The notes: generated by a model from the letters alone, not told the origin. Shown: positions 42,900-54,100, numbered from the stretch's first letter. The stretch: 64,000 nucleotides of DNA from Forficula auricularia (GCA_024734495.1 JALMQS010000099.1:68556483-68620482), one strand, 5' to 3'. Translations and numbers: made by a program.

Positions 42900-44209
42900 C
42901 CGCACCAATAAAAAAAACCGAAAGCTCATAGCACCAATAAGAAAAAGCCGGACGGATTTACACGGACAACGACCAATGCGAGACAACGGAAAAAACGGTT
43001 ATGGAGAAATAATTTCACAAAATTCGCCACATGGAACATCACCTCGTGGAATGGAAGGGATCACGAAATTCTTGCTGAATTGAACAACCTTAAGATAGAC
43101 TTCTGTGCTGTATCCGAAACCAAGAAAAAAGGCAAGGGAACAGTCTGTATGGAAAACTATATTTTGACATATTCTGGAAAAGAAAAACATGAAAGAGCTC
43201 ATGCAGGAGTGGGAATTCTTATTAATAAAAAATTTATGAACAACATCGACAATATAGATTATATAAGGGAAAGAATCATTTTGGTATCATTGAAATTTCC
43301 AAAAGCATTGTGGTATCTATTAAGTGTCTATGCTCCTGATATATCGAAACCCAAAGAACAAAGAGAGGAATTCTATGAAGATCTTCAGAACGTAATATCT
43401 AAAATACCTAAAGAGGCGATCCTAATTATGATGGGAGATATGAATGCTAGAGTTGGTGACAAGCCTGTACCAGGAGTAAAACAACGTTTTAATGAAAGAG
43501 TAACGAATGATAATGGAGAACTTTTAACTAATTTCTGCTTTATAAACTCATTGCGAATAAATAACACCTTTTTCAAACATAAACCTAATCATAAAACAAC
43601 ATGGAATAACAGCAGAGGTCAACAATCTACAATTGATTACGTTATTACTAATAGGAACATCCATCTAACTCAGATTCTCGATGTTAGAGCACTCGATACG
43701 GTAGATATTGGAAGTGACCATAAACTTGTAATTGCGAAGATTCGTGCTTCTGCCCAGATAGTGAAGAGACCCAAACCAGTTTTCGTTTCAAAATTCAACT
43801 TAGAAGCCTTCGAAAACGAAAGCACAAAATATCTTTATAATAAAAGGCTATCTGAGAGACTTGGTGAATTAATGATGGGGCCGAATGATCCTCCCGACGC
43901 CATCTGGGAGAAAATTCAGATATGTATTAATAAAACTGCAGAAGAAGCCCTCGGGAAGCGCACGGTTAATATAAACGACGTCAAGAAATCAACGCCCTGG
44001 TACACTCCAGAAGTAAAAGAGCTTGCGCAAAGAAAAAGAAGAGCATATCTAGAATATAAAGGCAATCCATCCACTGAACAAAGAAGATCATATGTTGAAG
44101 TTCGAAACGAAGTAAATGCTAGAATAAGGAAAATCAAAGAGGGTTTTTGGGAAAGCTTCACAGCAGACATGGAGCATGACATATATGGAGCTCAAAAAAA
44201 AGTATGGAA
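42900..44209 (+). pseudogene. Endonuclease half of inverted LINE
   Basis: The frame is open from at least 42918. It reads FATWNITSWNGRDHEILAEL (43023 on), FCAVSETKKKG, AGVGILINKK, LIMMGDMNARVGD, TTWNNSRGQQSTIDYVITNR, IGSDHKLVIAKI and the linker KKSTPWYTPEVKELAQRKRR, ending with AQKKVW at the break. These are the apurinic-type endonuclease motifs (W-N, S-E-T, G-D-x-N, S-D-H) of RTE/Jockey LINEs and all are intact. The last few codons before TGA at 44234 are target DNA. A TTG at 43080 bounds the longest conventional frame, but the domain starts about 20 codons earlier. Not functional alone: the RT is separated and opposite. Confidence 0.8.
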
Positions 44210-44234
44210 CTTTTTACTTGATTTCTTTAATTGA

Positions 44235-44600
44235 AGGGTCTACTGCAAAAAGGAGGTAACTCCAATTTTTTAAGTTTTCAGAAAAAAGTAAAAAAAATAT
44301 TTTAAAATTCTTTGTTTTGTTAAAATATTATTTTTGATTAATTTTCTTAATTGTTCTTACATATTAGGACAGTATTTTCACTCAAAAATATTTCTTCCAG
44401 AATCCAGATGATGTGGCACATTTATGTGATCGTTGAAGTTACCTCTTTCTTGCCACAAAATGGATGTTCTATCTACTTCTAGGGAAACATCATAATATGT
44501 TAATTGAAAGTAATGGAAGGCAGCCCAGAGGTAGTGAGGAAAGAAAAAATTAACACATATAAAATAAGGTGTAATTTATGGGAATCCTTCCTCCTTTCCT
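44235..44600. other. No gene seen
   Basis: AT-rich flank of the inverted LINE insertion. Confidence 0.5.
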
Positions 44601-44608
44601 TTCAAACC

Positions 44609-44641
44609 GACGTTTCGGAGGATTTTTCCCTCCTTCTTCAG
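44609..44641 (-). ncRNA. Minimal hammerhead-ribozyme-like motif, Penelope-type
   Basis: Minus strand: CTGAAGA, A, GGAGG-loop-CCTCC stem II, GAAAC, GTC, GG. It is nearly identical to the core at 19288-19320 and followed by the same AAACCGACGTTTCGG context. No second arm or coding sequence is nearby, so it is a solo terminal-repeat fragment. Confidence 0.5.
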
Positions 44642-45044
44642 GGTTCAAAGGGTCAATGAATGAAACAAATAAAATGTTTCCTTCTTCTCTCCACAGTAGT
44701 GTTTAAAAACTTTCATTTTTAACAAAAGGCATAGAAAGACAAAAAAAATTTTTTTCCTTCTTTTCTTAATTTTCGTTGCAAAAAAAATCATAATATGTAT
44801 TTTATTTAAAGAAAACTTTAATACACCATATATTTTGGCTTTGGAAAAAGAAAATTAGGTTTTTAGATTGTCACATTCGGCCCCTGGATCTTCTGGCCCA
44901 TCTGGTACGTTGTATGGTTGTAGTCGTTCGTAAAACCACATATTATTTTGTGCGGCGTATTTGCGGACTAGTTCCATGATATCTTTTATATTTTGAAGCC
45001 TTAAGTGATAATGAGTGGAAGTATGCTTGGTGAAGGTTTTTTTG

Positions 45045-45235
45045 AATGATATTGATTTGAGAAGGAGATACACTAGAAGGTGCATCCCCTAAAGGCCTGT
45101 ATGGGATGGCCTCCATCGTGAAAAGAACAGTGTAGAAGGAAAGAAGCCGGGATCACAAACCAAATCTCAGAAAGTTAGATACAATGCAATTTACTAAGTT
45201 TTTAAGGGCTTCGAGCAGTGATAAATTCTCCGTGC
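45045..45235 (-). mobile_element. LINE 3'-end/SINE-like fragment
   Basis: The minus strand carries TAAAAACTTAGTAAATTGCA, TGTTCTTTTCACGATGGAGG, AGGCCTTTAGGGGATGCACC and GTATCTCCTTCTCAAATCAA, ending ATATCATTCAAAAAAA. Same family as 36694-36882 and 59330-59500. The minus-strand frame at 44855-45085 is incidental. Confidence 0.65.
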
Positions 45236-45544
45236 GATAAATTAGGTTAAATTTATCTCCCACTTGATGGTTGTTATTTAAGTGTTACTGTTTTGGATGT
45301 ATTGGATATTTTGGATCATTCTCATGAGTTACACACATATCTTGTACCACCAAATGTTTTTTGTTTTTTTTTTACTTTATTTTCATAAGATAATACATAT
45401 AACTCCAAACTCGTCCAGAATGGAGATACCTCCTTTTTGCACCAAGGTCTTCAATTATTGAAGGCTGTTTCAACTTTTCTTCTAGAAATTATTCTGTCTA
45501 CCTCTTTCCAATTCATTTACATATTAAAAATATTTTGATTACCT
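45236..45544. other. No gene seen
   Basis: AT-rich. GAGATACCTCCTTTTTGCAC near 45424 is a short echo (in reverse) of AAAAAGGAGGTAACTCC at about 44250. Confidence 0.4.
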
Positions 45545-45845
45545 TTTTTCTCTTTCTATATTGCTTTCTAATAAAAATATACACAGGTAAATATACAAAT
45601 TTGTTTGTATTTTATTATTTAACTCGAGAGACAAGTCTTAGAAAAAGTTTTGCGGTTGACGTCTAACTTTTTGCTGGCAAAAGGGAGAGACAAACAAAAC
45701 ATACCAACCGACAGACAAAGGGTGTAGATTCATATCTTGCGGGTTCGGGGGAGGAAAATCTGAATGAACCTGCCGAAGAGAGAAGGGAGAAGAGAAACAC
45801 ACACAAATGAACTAATTAAAAAGCCACTTTCTCTATATTTTCAAA
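45545..45845 (+). repeat. Four-copy paralogous segment, copy 2
   Basis: TATTGCTTTCTAATAAAAA, TTTGTTTGTATTTTATTATT, AAAGTTTTGCGGTTGACGTC, TAACTTTTTGCTGGCAA, then TTCATATCTTG, GGGGGAGGAAAATCTGAATG and GAACTAATTAAAAAGCCA. The second half aligns with 50.14-50.26 kb, making copies 2 and 3 the longest pair. Confidence 0.55.
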
Positions 45846-46335
45846 AATTATAATTATTTAATTAAAACTGCTGAGTTGTGTGATTAATAAAAAATAATAA
45901 AATCATAAAAATCAATGGATGTTTTTGATTATGTACGAGGTTCAATCAAAAAATAATCGTCAATAAATAAATATTATATACAGGGCGATTCATTTTTAGT
46001 TTCAGAATAGCAGCGGTATAACCAGTAGATCTTGATCGACACATGGAGCGATTTTTGATTTATTCTTCCTAACTTCTGATTAAAATTAAAAACTTTTTTC
46101 GAGATTTAATTAATTTGTGAAACAATGTAAACTTCCGTATTTTATACTTGTGTTGTCAATAACTATGATGGTAATAAATCATCATATAGGTGCGCAGTTC
46201 AAAAGGGAATGTTGTCATTGTTTTTGATTTTTAAGGAATACCCAAAGTTCACTCGGCCTAATTATATATAATAATTAACCTCCCCAAATATAGGAAGGTA
46301 GGTATATAAAATTTTACAAAATAATTTTTATAAAA
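45846..46335. other. No gene seen
   Basis: AT-rich with no supported feature. Confidence 0.5.
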
Positions 46336-46340
46336 AAAAT

Positions 46341-46735
46341 AAAACCGTCTTCAAAAATATTAAATGCAACAAATAAAATAATACGAACTCAAAAATCAAA
46401 TAAAATGCACTAAAAGCTATAAAAAAAATATCTAATTTAGTTACAACTAAAGGACGAAATATTTACATGAAATCACTTTTTGGAGTCGGTGCCAAACATA
46501 TACATTTTATGAATCAACTCGACAGATCTTACTTAGTAGGTTTGGCGTGAAACCTGGCTTATATAGTTTTTATAGCACCGACTTCAAAAAGTGATTTCAT
46601 GTAAATAGTTCGTCGTTTAGTTGTAACTAAATTAGATAATTATTTTATACCTTTTATTGCATTTTATTTGATTTTTGAGTTCTTATTATTTTATTTGTTG
46701 AATTTAATTTTTTTTAAGTCGGCGTTATTTTTTTC
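46341..46735. repeat. Fold-back element with ~150-bp arms
   Basis: The left arm (about 46341-46487) and right arm (about 46573-46735) are inverted copies sharing CAACAAATAAAATAAT, TAATTTAGTTACAACTAAA, TTTACATGAAATCACTTTTT and GTCGGTGC. The loop is about 85 bp. MITE-like; class and target duplication not resolved. Confidence 0.7.
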
Positions 46736-46974
46736 TAGAAATTATTTTTATTTTTCTCTTTTTAGTGATGTTATTAATAGTGACTTAAGATAATACCTTG
46801 GATGCATCTCGTAAGAGAAAGCGTCGGGCGAAAGAATCAGAAAATGATAATAAAATTCAATTCATAAATATAGAAATTCTCTCGAAACGTTAGCGGGCTT
46901 TAAATGAACGTTTTAAGATTGTTTTTTTTTATAAAAAATTGTATTTATTGGAGATTTACGTTATTTCTTCATTG

Positions 46975-47345
46975 ATCATATCATCAGAACTTGACTAAAT
47001 TAATTGGGACCACCCCTAAACTACTCCCTTCCCAATAAAAAAAGAATCATCAAAATCGGTCCATGTGGCAAAAAGTTCTCGCTGATCATACATAAAATAA
47101 ATAAATAAATAAATGATTAGGTATCTTGACTACCTTGGAGCTATACTGATCCAAACGCAGAAAGAATCATTAAAATCCGTTCGTAAACGAAGAAGTTATG
47201 CGTGAACATATATAACAAAAAAGGTCCAATACCAATGAAATTTAAACGGGACCAATCGGAAACTATACTGAAACCAATGCAAAAAAATTTATCAAAATCG
47301 GTTCACAATTGGCGAAGAAATCAGGTAAGATAGACAAAAAAAAAA
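46975..47345 (+). repeat. Degenerate ~115-bp tandem repeat, three units
   Basis: TTGGGACCAC/TGGAGCTATAC/GAAACTATACTG, then AA.AA(A/T)TCATCAAAATCGGTC and GGC.AA.AAGTT..CGTG.ACATA recur three times. Such AAAATCGGTCCA...ACATA repeats are common in insect interspersed elements. Confidence 0.6.
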
Positions 47346-47349
47346 TCAG

Positions 47350-49335
47350 TCGAATTGATAACCTCCTCCTTTTTTGAGGTCGTTTAAAAATAACTTCAAA
47401 TCTTATATCTAACATTAATTTAAAATTTTGAATATTGTGACCAAAATTAAGGGATTTCAGAAAAATGACATTTGCCATTTAAGGTTATTAATAATAGATT
47501 TAATTTACCTGACGTGACGTTCGGCCATAATCATTTGCGGAATATATATGAATTACTGATTGCAGAAAGCAGAAATGGTCATTGAACTGAAGTTTTCAGA
47601 AAAACGAAAAAACTGTTTTTCTGAACTTTGTAGGTACAATAATATAAGAAACCTTCAACAATAATAGAAGTGACCTTCAAAGTTGACAAACATATATTTT
47701 TTCTGCAATCAATGACAAATAACAAAATAGTGATCTGAGTAATATTAGAATTAATAGTTTATTAACACGAATAATTAAATTAAATTAAACTACAAAAGGG
47801 TAAAATTGTTGTTATTTTTTCATATGGTTCTTCTGTTTGCTCCTCGCAGAAGCTACCATATAATCTCCACACTCCACATAATGTATAAATACAATCGACT
47901 TTTTTCAGTTTACGTTTAATGATAGCGGAGTCTCTATCGCAAGGTAAAAACGCGTATAGTCTGATAGGAAAATATTGGTGTATGTTATCAAAAAAAGACA
48001 CATTCTTATCAAAGTATTGTTTTTATTTTAGCAGGGACAATTGTAGCTAATGAACATGCCAAAATGTTTTTCTAATCGGGAATATAATAGTAAATACTAA
48101 TTAATAAAATAAATTATTTATTATCATTTACGAAAGAAACTCCCCCCCCCCCCATTAAATTTTGGACTCATTAGCATTTAGTAATATCTCTACTTTTAAA
48201 TATGGGGACTCTTCTAGGACAAATAGCTTTCTAGTATTTTTGTTGGAAAATTTTCGATTTTAAATTATTTTTGAATTCCGACGCATTTAACACCCAAAGC
48301 CTGGCTAATCAGAAGATCATGGTCGTCGTGAAAGCCCATTATTATAAGTTTAGATAGATAGTAATTATATATGTATCTGCTCAAGTCCGTAACCAGCAAG
48401 GGCGGTTATGTTGTTATAACGGCCCCCCCCCCCCCCCCCGAAATGTTGAGGTAAACATCGACATTTTACTGGATATAAATACACGTTCAATAAAAATAAA
48501 AATAAAAAATACTCTGATGAAAAACCAATCTGGGCATTAAGGAGGTCATGTCTTCTAGTCTTAGGAGTATATCCATACACCCCTAACCCCACGGCGGATA
48601 AATACCCCTCCTCCCCACGATTTTTTTTTTACTTTCGACATTGTAAATGCTTCCCACCAAAAGTTATCTACTCACGTACATATAATACATTTATATTTAT
48701 TTATTTATTATTATTCATCTATAGCATCATACAAGCACCACTAATGCTCCTTAACGATTTCAGTTTATTAACAATATTTAAATAACAATTCAATTTACAA
48801 TTATTAACATTTAAGAATATTACATATAGTTGCCTTAGCGTGTAAGTCTGATAACACACAACAAGGCAGAGAAAAAACAAACAAAATTTAATATTGTTGT
48901 TATGGAAAGAAACTATTTATCACATTTTTTTTCTACAAGTTACGATCGTAGTTTTAAATGTAAGTTTTATTTGGACGATGTTTCATCTCTTTTTCTTTCG
49001 AAGGGTATTAATCTTATTATTATCATATTATTAAATGAGCAATTCTTGTAATTCTTGTATATATATAGAATCGGGTTCTTAAAAACGGCTGTAACGATTC
49101 GCTAAAAATTGGTGTACTTATCAAGTCTCATGAGTTATTAGTCGTGAATAAATTTTAATCCGATTGAAACAAAGGAAGAGGGTAAAAATTAGTCATGTCG
49201 CAAAATAAGTATTTTAATCGTTCAGATCTCGTCTTCGGTAAGTCGCAGACCCTTGAAATTTTAAACTTAAGCTATTTAGAGGCAACAAGTTACCGACAAT
49301 CGCTCGGTGCTCCAGACACTATGTCATATATGATA
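47350..49335. other. No gene; C12 and C18 tracts
   Basis: AT-rich. C runs lie at 48142-48153 (12) and 48423-48440 (18). Minus-strand frames at 47263-47478, 47780-48001 and 48365-48592 show no domains; the last encodes a poly-Gly stretch from the C18 run. Confidence 0.45.
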
Positions 49336-49341
49336 AATAAA

Positions 49342-49911
49342 TAAACTGCAACGGATCGTTGCTAAACTTTATCTAAATTCATTTGAAATATTAATATGTT
49401 TATTCCTTTATTATTAATCAGATATCATTTGCAATTTTGCAAAAATAGTGATCGATTCTCATTTGACAGTCGAGGAATAACCATTCTACATTCGATTTTT
49501 GACATTTCGGTTAATATTGGTAACCATTGGTGAAGACATGGAGGAATCGACTTAAATCAAAAATTCCGATCGATTCTCATCTAATACTTGAGGAATAATA
49601 ATTCTACATTAGATTTTTGACCCTTCGATTATTATTGGTAACCATTGCTGAAGACATGGAGGAATCGGCTTAAAATCAAAAATAACGATCGATTCTTATC
49701 TATTACTAGAGAAAAAACCTTATTGAATTCCATTTTTGATGTTTTGAGTATCAATGGCAACCTCTACTGAAAACGTGGAAGAATCTTTCTTTTATGATAA
49801 ACAACCCAAGCTTGTAGCAAGTAGTCTTTACCTGAGGACCCTTTAAAGTCACGCTTGCCGCGCGACCGATTACAATACTTTACCCATGCTTCGCAATGGG
49901 TAAAGTAAAAA
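49342..49911 (+). mobile_element. Hairpin-ended non-autonomous element, copy C (shortest complete)
   Basis: About 570 bp from the palindrome GCAACGGATCGTTGC (49348-49362) to the hairpin TTTACCCATGCTTCGCAATG...GGGTAAA (49879-49904). Inside are two ~115-bp units (TTTGACATTTCGG, GGTAACCATTGCTGAAGA), a CCTTATTGAATTCCATTTTT segment also in copy A, and a partial 207-bp unit starting TAGTCTTTACCTGAGGACCC. It shows that the palindrome and the terminal hairpin belong to one element. Confidence 0.75.
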
Positions 49912-50029
49912 TGAATTTAGCAGGTTTACACTCTAATATGCCTACATATTATATACCACATTAAACCTAATAAAACCTAATAATACTTTTAATACATTTG
50001 TCAAATGGATAATCTCCTCTTTTTTGGAA

Positions 50030-50258
50030 GTCGCTTAATAAAAATTGGTTTGTATTTTATTTGCTCAAAGTGTTGGGAAAATTTTCCAATTGACGTCTAA
50101 CTTGTTGCTGGCAACATGGAGAGCTGGACGGACGGACTTACGGCGAGTTCATATATTGTGATTGGAAATATGCACGTGAGGGGGAGAAAAATCTGAATGG
50201 AGGCTGCGATTCTCGGACAGAGGAAGGAAACCCAGCCAATTGAACTAATTAAAAAGCC
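50030..50258 (+). repeat. Four-copy paralogous segment, copy 3, leading into CpG island
   Basis: GGTTTGTATTTTATTTG, TTCCAATTGACGTCTAACTT, GTTGCTGGCAACATGGAGAG, TTCATATATTGTG, GGGGGAGAAAAATCTGAATG and GAACTAATTAAAAAGCCATG align with copy 2. It runs directly into the GC-rich island at 50255. Confidence 0.55.
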
Positions 50259-50700
50259 ATGTTCCCAATTGCACGGCGCTGGCAGGTGGTATTGGAGGCG
50301 GCTACGGGAGGGGCGGCATTTTTGGTGGGGCGCCTAGGCGGCGCTGCTGGCGGGGAAAGGCGAGCGGGTGGGGATCCAGGCCGATGTCGTTCCGCTAGTA
50401 CCGCGTGGCATCTGAACGCGGCGCCTGACTGGCAACTTTTAACTTCTTAACGCAACAAGTCCTCACGGGGTAACCGAACCGAACCCAACCTGCAGCACAC
50501 GTGGACGGACACCTATTCGCTTCCCTCGACCGGTGAGTGCTCTCTCCCGTCCGACTCGATCTTCTTTTGCTTTCATGTACCTACATCACAGCACGAATAA
50601 ATTTTTTTTCCGTCTTCGCTGCTCACCGCAATTGTGATTGAAAATCGAGCCAACGTGGCTTCGCCGTCGAAGCCACTTGACACGAAACGTCGCCCAGGCA
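50255..50700 (+). promoter_or_regulatory. CpG-rich island with consensus splice donor; candidate promoter/first exon
   Basis: This is the only long GC- and CpG-rich non-repeat stretch in the window (for example GGCGCCTAGGCGGCGCTGCT near 50331 and GAACGCGGCGCC near 50414). A strong 5' splice site, ACCG|GTGAGT, has its GT at 50533-50534. After about 50560 the sequence returns towards AT-rich. A short frame starting GCCATG at 50259 encodes a Gly/Ala/Arg-rich 63-residue peptide ending TAA at 50448; it may be an upstream frame, the start of a signal-like exon or chance. The features fit a host promoter with a non-coding or short first exon on the plus strand, but no second exon is identifiable. 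Confidence 0.4.
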
Positions 50701-50719
50701 AACTTTAATTAATGTGTTA

Positions 50720-51290
50720 GCTAAAATAAATATCCGAAAAGAGGGAAGCGAATGAACCTCAAATTAATTGCTTCTTTTAGAAGAGTTGTTCAAATTATAA
50801 GAAAAAATCGAAGAATGTATTTTCTGCTTGATGTCATGTAAACTGACATATTAGTCAAGTAAACATTTTTTTTTTTTTTAATACTTATACCTAATACATA
50901 AAATTTTTTCAAAAAAAAATTCTGCTTACTATATATTATATAGGTGTACATGTAGATAATTTTTTAAATGTATTTTACATTTGTTTTTTGTAAATAAATA
51001 TATTCACTATTCACCTTAATAATCAGGTATATGTACCAAGAATTTTTTTAGAAAAAAACATAATTTCAAAAAAAAAAAAAAAAATATTTAGGTAGACAAA
51101 CATATAAATGTAAAATACACTTTTTAAATTTATAATCAGTGGAGATTCCTGAGCTTTGCGGGCTTTGGGAATGTCAGTGACAAGATCTGTTTCTGACCAC
51201 CGTTCTATAAATGGAATCATTAAATTAAATTACCGTTTTTAAATTTATTTTATTTTAAATTTTCCTAGATTTATTTATATTTTTATATAC
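50720..51290. other. No gene seen
   Basis: AT-rich, with T and A homopolymers at about 50868-50879 and 51068-51084. Confidence 0.5.
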
Positions 51291-51296
51291 CGTATA

Positions 51297-51679
51297 TGTG
51301 ATGGTGTCAGGGAAAAGGGCCCTTATCTTCACCTACTATTTTTTTCAGGAATGGCAAAAATGTGAGTTAAGTATTTATGGATATAATTTTTGAATACATA
51401 TTTGAATTCAACATCAAATTTTCATTTAAAATAGAATAATAGCGAGGGCAAAAATGAAAAAAATGCCCTATTTTTGTCTGCTTAAAAAGTGTCAAAATTT
51501 AAACTAAAAATTGTGTTTTTTATTTCTAAATATTCAAGAATTCATAACTGAGTCAATTTTTGAAATTTCTGGGCGGGAGAAAAAGCATTTTGTTAAGTTG
51601 TTTCTCTAGAAACAGAAGATGTCATTAGCTCGATTTTAACCAGGTGAAGATAAGGGCCCTTTTTCCTGACACCATCACA
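51297..51679. mobile_element. Tc1/mariner-type MITE, TA target
   Basis: Terminal inverted repeats of about 37 bp: TGTGATGGTGTCAGGGAAAA...GGGCCCTTATCTTCACCT at the left, and the reverse complement with one difference at the right. The element is flanked by TA on both sides (51295-51296, 51680-51681), the target of Tc1/mariner transposases. The 383-bp interior is non-coding. Confidence 0.85.
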
Positions 51680-51689
51680 TAATATGCTG

Positions 51690-52033
51690 GTGATTATTAT
51701 AGAAATTTGTCTAAACTACAAAAAATGAAAAAATGAATTTATCTTATATTTTGGCCTGCATCCATTTAAAGTACAAAAATTTAAAGTTAGATTTGCAAAA
51801 TCATATAAAATTAACATGTTAAACGGATTTGTAGTTGTACCTTGATACAGAATTCAAATCTTGTTTATTTTGCAAAACCTTAAATATCTCGTAACCAACA
51901 ATAAATGACTTCTACATCTTTATAAAAAACCGGCTCATTTATATATATATATATATATGTTAACATTAGATGAACGCGAAAGTTAAATCTTAAAGTTTCG
52001 ATTCCCCAAAGAATCAGACAGATGGGCTTCTAG

Positions 52034-52100
<67 letters not shown>

Positions 52101-53814
52101 ACAAATATTACCAGCGTTTCCACTTATTTCCGAACATGATGTATTTAATTACAAATTAATGCTGAAATAAATACCTTACATAGAATATTTTTGAACATAT
52201 ACTCTAAAAAATAAAATATGTATGAATGTATATATATTTGTTCAAATATAAGTCTAAACATTTTATATCAAGCAAAAGACACACTTTTTGATTAATTCTT
52301 ATAAATTAAAATCCACGTAAAAGTTGCTTTGAGAGTTCGGTTCGATTGTTTCATTATTATTTTCCGCCATCTCTCAGCTATCTTGTTTATTTATCTATTT
52401 GATTAAAGAAAATCAATAAGAGCTTAGATAAGATTTCAAAGATATTTTTAAAAGGGTAAAACATTAATTGAATAAGATAAATTCCGATAAAAAAAGCAAT
52501 TTAATCATTTTTTTTCCAAACTCGGAATATACTATATAGGTTATATTTTTTAAGCTCCGATATCGTATTAAATTTGACGCGTGTCTAAAGGGGTGAGTTT
52601 TTAAAAAATAAGACTTTTTGGAGGAGTGGATGGAATGAGTGTAGAAGAAATAATTATAAAGAAAAACATATATCTGTGTCACCGAATGGCATAAATTTCT
52701 TGAAATAATTAACTGGGCTCAAATTAGGGGATGTAATAATAGAAAAACAAACAATTATACCAAGCCCTTTTAACAACTCAACAAAAGATGATTTTGGAAA
52801 TTGAAGGGTACAAAAGATAACAATGATATCTAAATAGAGACATTCATTTATTCTATATTCCTACAAACGCTCATCTCAGAGTCTGAAAACAGATAATATT
52901 ATAAATCAATAAAAATTAAAATTTTATAAAATTTAAGAAAATAAAAAATTGACATTAAAAGAGATAGATGAGAAAGCGAATCCCGACATAGATATATGGG
53001 CTTTATAGTGGTTGAATTCGGAAGATTCAGTCGGCTTTGACCATCAATTAGTTATAATTTTCTAAATTGTGTCAGGATATTTCGGTTTTGTCGTCTTTAA
53101 TTTAAAAAAAATTCTTATTTTTAGTTAATTTACTGTTCTTTGCTTAGGGGAAACATTAAGAGAAAAACAAGCAATGCCTATAGGTCTTTTGTCATCCCAA
53201 CAAAAAGATAAAGATCCTAAAGGAAACATTAAATATCAATTAAAAGAAATTTCCAAAAATTGAAAAAAAATATTTGACAAGTGACCGAAAAAGTCTCAGA
53301 AAACCGAATCTCAGTATTATTTAATTTTTATTTTAACTATTTATTTAGTTGTTTATTGAGACTTTGATGTTTAAACTTAAAGCGGAAATATTCATTCAGA
53401 CTAGAGGAGCAACCATCGATAAATTACAAAAGTAATTAAAATTGTCTGATATGTTTACCATAGCAAGCCCAAAGAATTTTACAAAATTCTTTGATTGAAA
53501 TATTAATTAATCTATATTAATAAAATAGAGTTTTTCTTAGGTAGGGCCGGCCGGCCGGAAACTTGGCTTAGATACATATAGATGGCAGTGGCACCGCTTG
53601 AATTTTTGGCCAAGAAGATTGGCATATTTTTATAAAAGCCCGGATCAAGACGCTCTAGGGGCTAGGTGACGCCGGGCCGAAGGTAATAAAATCAATAGAC
53701 ACAATTCATAATTTATTATAAATAATTATCTATTTTCCTTCATAGAAATTTATTTTTTCATTTGATAAGGAAATAATGAATTTAATCCATTGCTCTTCTT
53801 TTTTATTTCATCCT
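51690..53814. other. No gene; long (TA)n at 52037-52098
   Basis: A 62-bp pure AT dinucleotide run lies at 52037-52098, and a shorter one near 51938-51958. GGCCGGCCGGCC near 53546 is an isolated GC patch. The remainder is AT-rich without supported frames. Confidence 0.5.
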
Positions 53815-53950
53815 CACTTGTTGAATATTTTGTTTTCTAGTGAAAAACGAACAACAGCAAACACAGTTAAACAAAACGTGATTGTATTTGTTTGCTTCAT
53901 CAATAAATGAAAACAAAAGCCGGAAAAGTTAAACCAAAGAGTTGCTTGCT
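53815..53950 (+). repeat. Four-copy paralogous segment, copy 4
   Basis: TTTTGTTTTCTAGTGAAAAA, GATTGTATTTGTTTGCTTC and GCCGGAAAAGTT...GTTGCTTGC align with copy 1 more than copies 2 and 3. It is immediately followed by the small open frame at 53951. Confidence 0.4.
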
Positions 53951-54100
53951 ATGGATCCAATTGGTATCCAGCACTCGTTTGTGGACCCCTATCCAAATCT
54001 AGTCACGCCTGGATTCCCTGCAAGGCGAGTCAACATTTCTCTTCGGGTTCACTCGAGTCTTGACGCAAATGCACTCTCGAATTTGTCTAGGCTGATTTGA
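53951..54100 (+). CDS. Small open frame, unrecognised
   Basis: ATG at 53951 to TGA at 54098-54100, 49 codons, beginning MDPIGIQHSFVDPYPNL, with less AT-rich composition than its surroundings and an even amino acid mix. I do not recognise it. It starts directly downstream of paralogous segment copy 4, as the 63-codon frame at 50259 does for copy 3. It could be a first coding exon, but no donor is obvious (AGGCGAGT near 54024 is not canonical). Chance is quite possible. Confidence 0.25.
   Translation: MDPIGIQHSFVDPYPNLVTPGFPARRVNISLRVHSSLDANALSNLSRLI

Larger units (their letters stand above)
41217..44219 (-). mobile_element. RTE-type LINE with inverted 5' half (twin-priming structure)
   Basis: The outer flanks carry the same 11 bp, ACTTTTTACTT (41217-41227 and 44209-44219). 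Reading the minus strand, the 3' half (RT, about 42860 to 41297) is in normal orientation and ends in a GAA/GATGAA trinucleotide tail beside one duplication. The 5' half (endonuclease, about 42861-44209) lies in the opposite orientation and its broken edge meets the other duplication. Endonuclease and RT halves overlap by 12 bp of the element, AAAAGTATGGAA (44198-44209 and, reverse, 42849-42860). The element's own 5' end is the inner junction. This is the arrangement produced by twin priming during target-primed reverse transcription. Confidence 0.85.
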
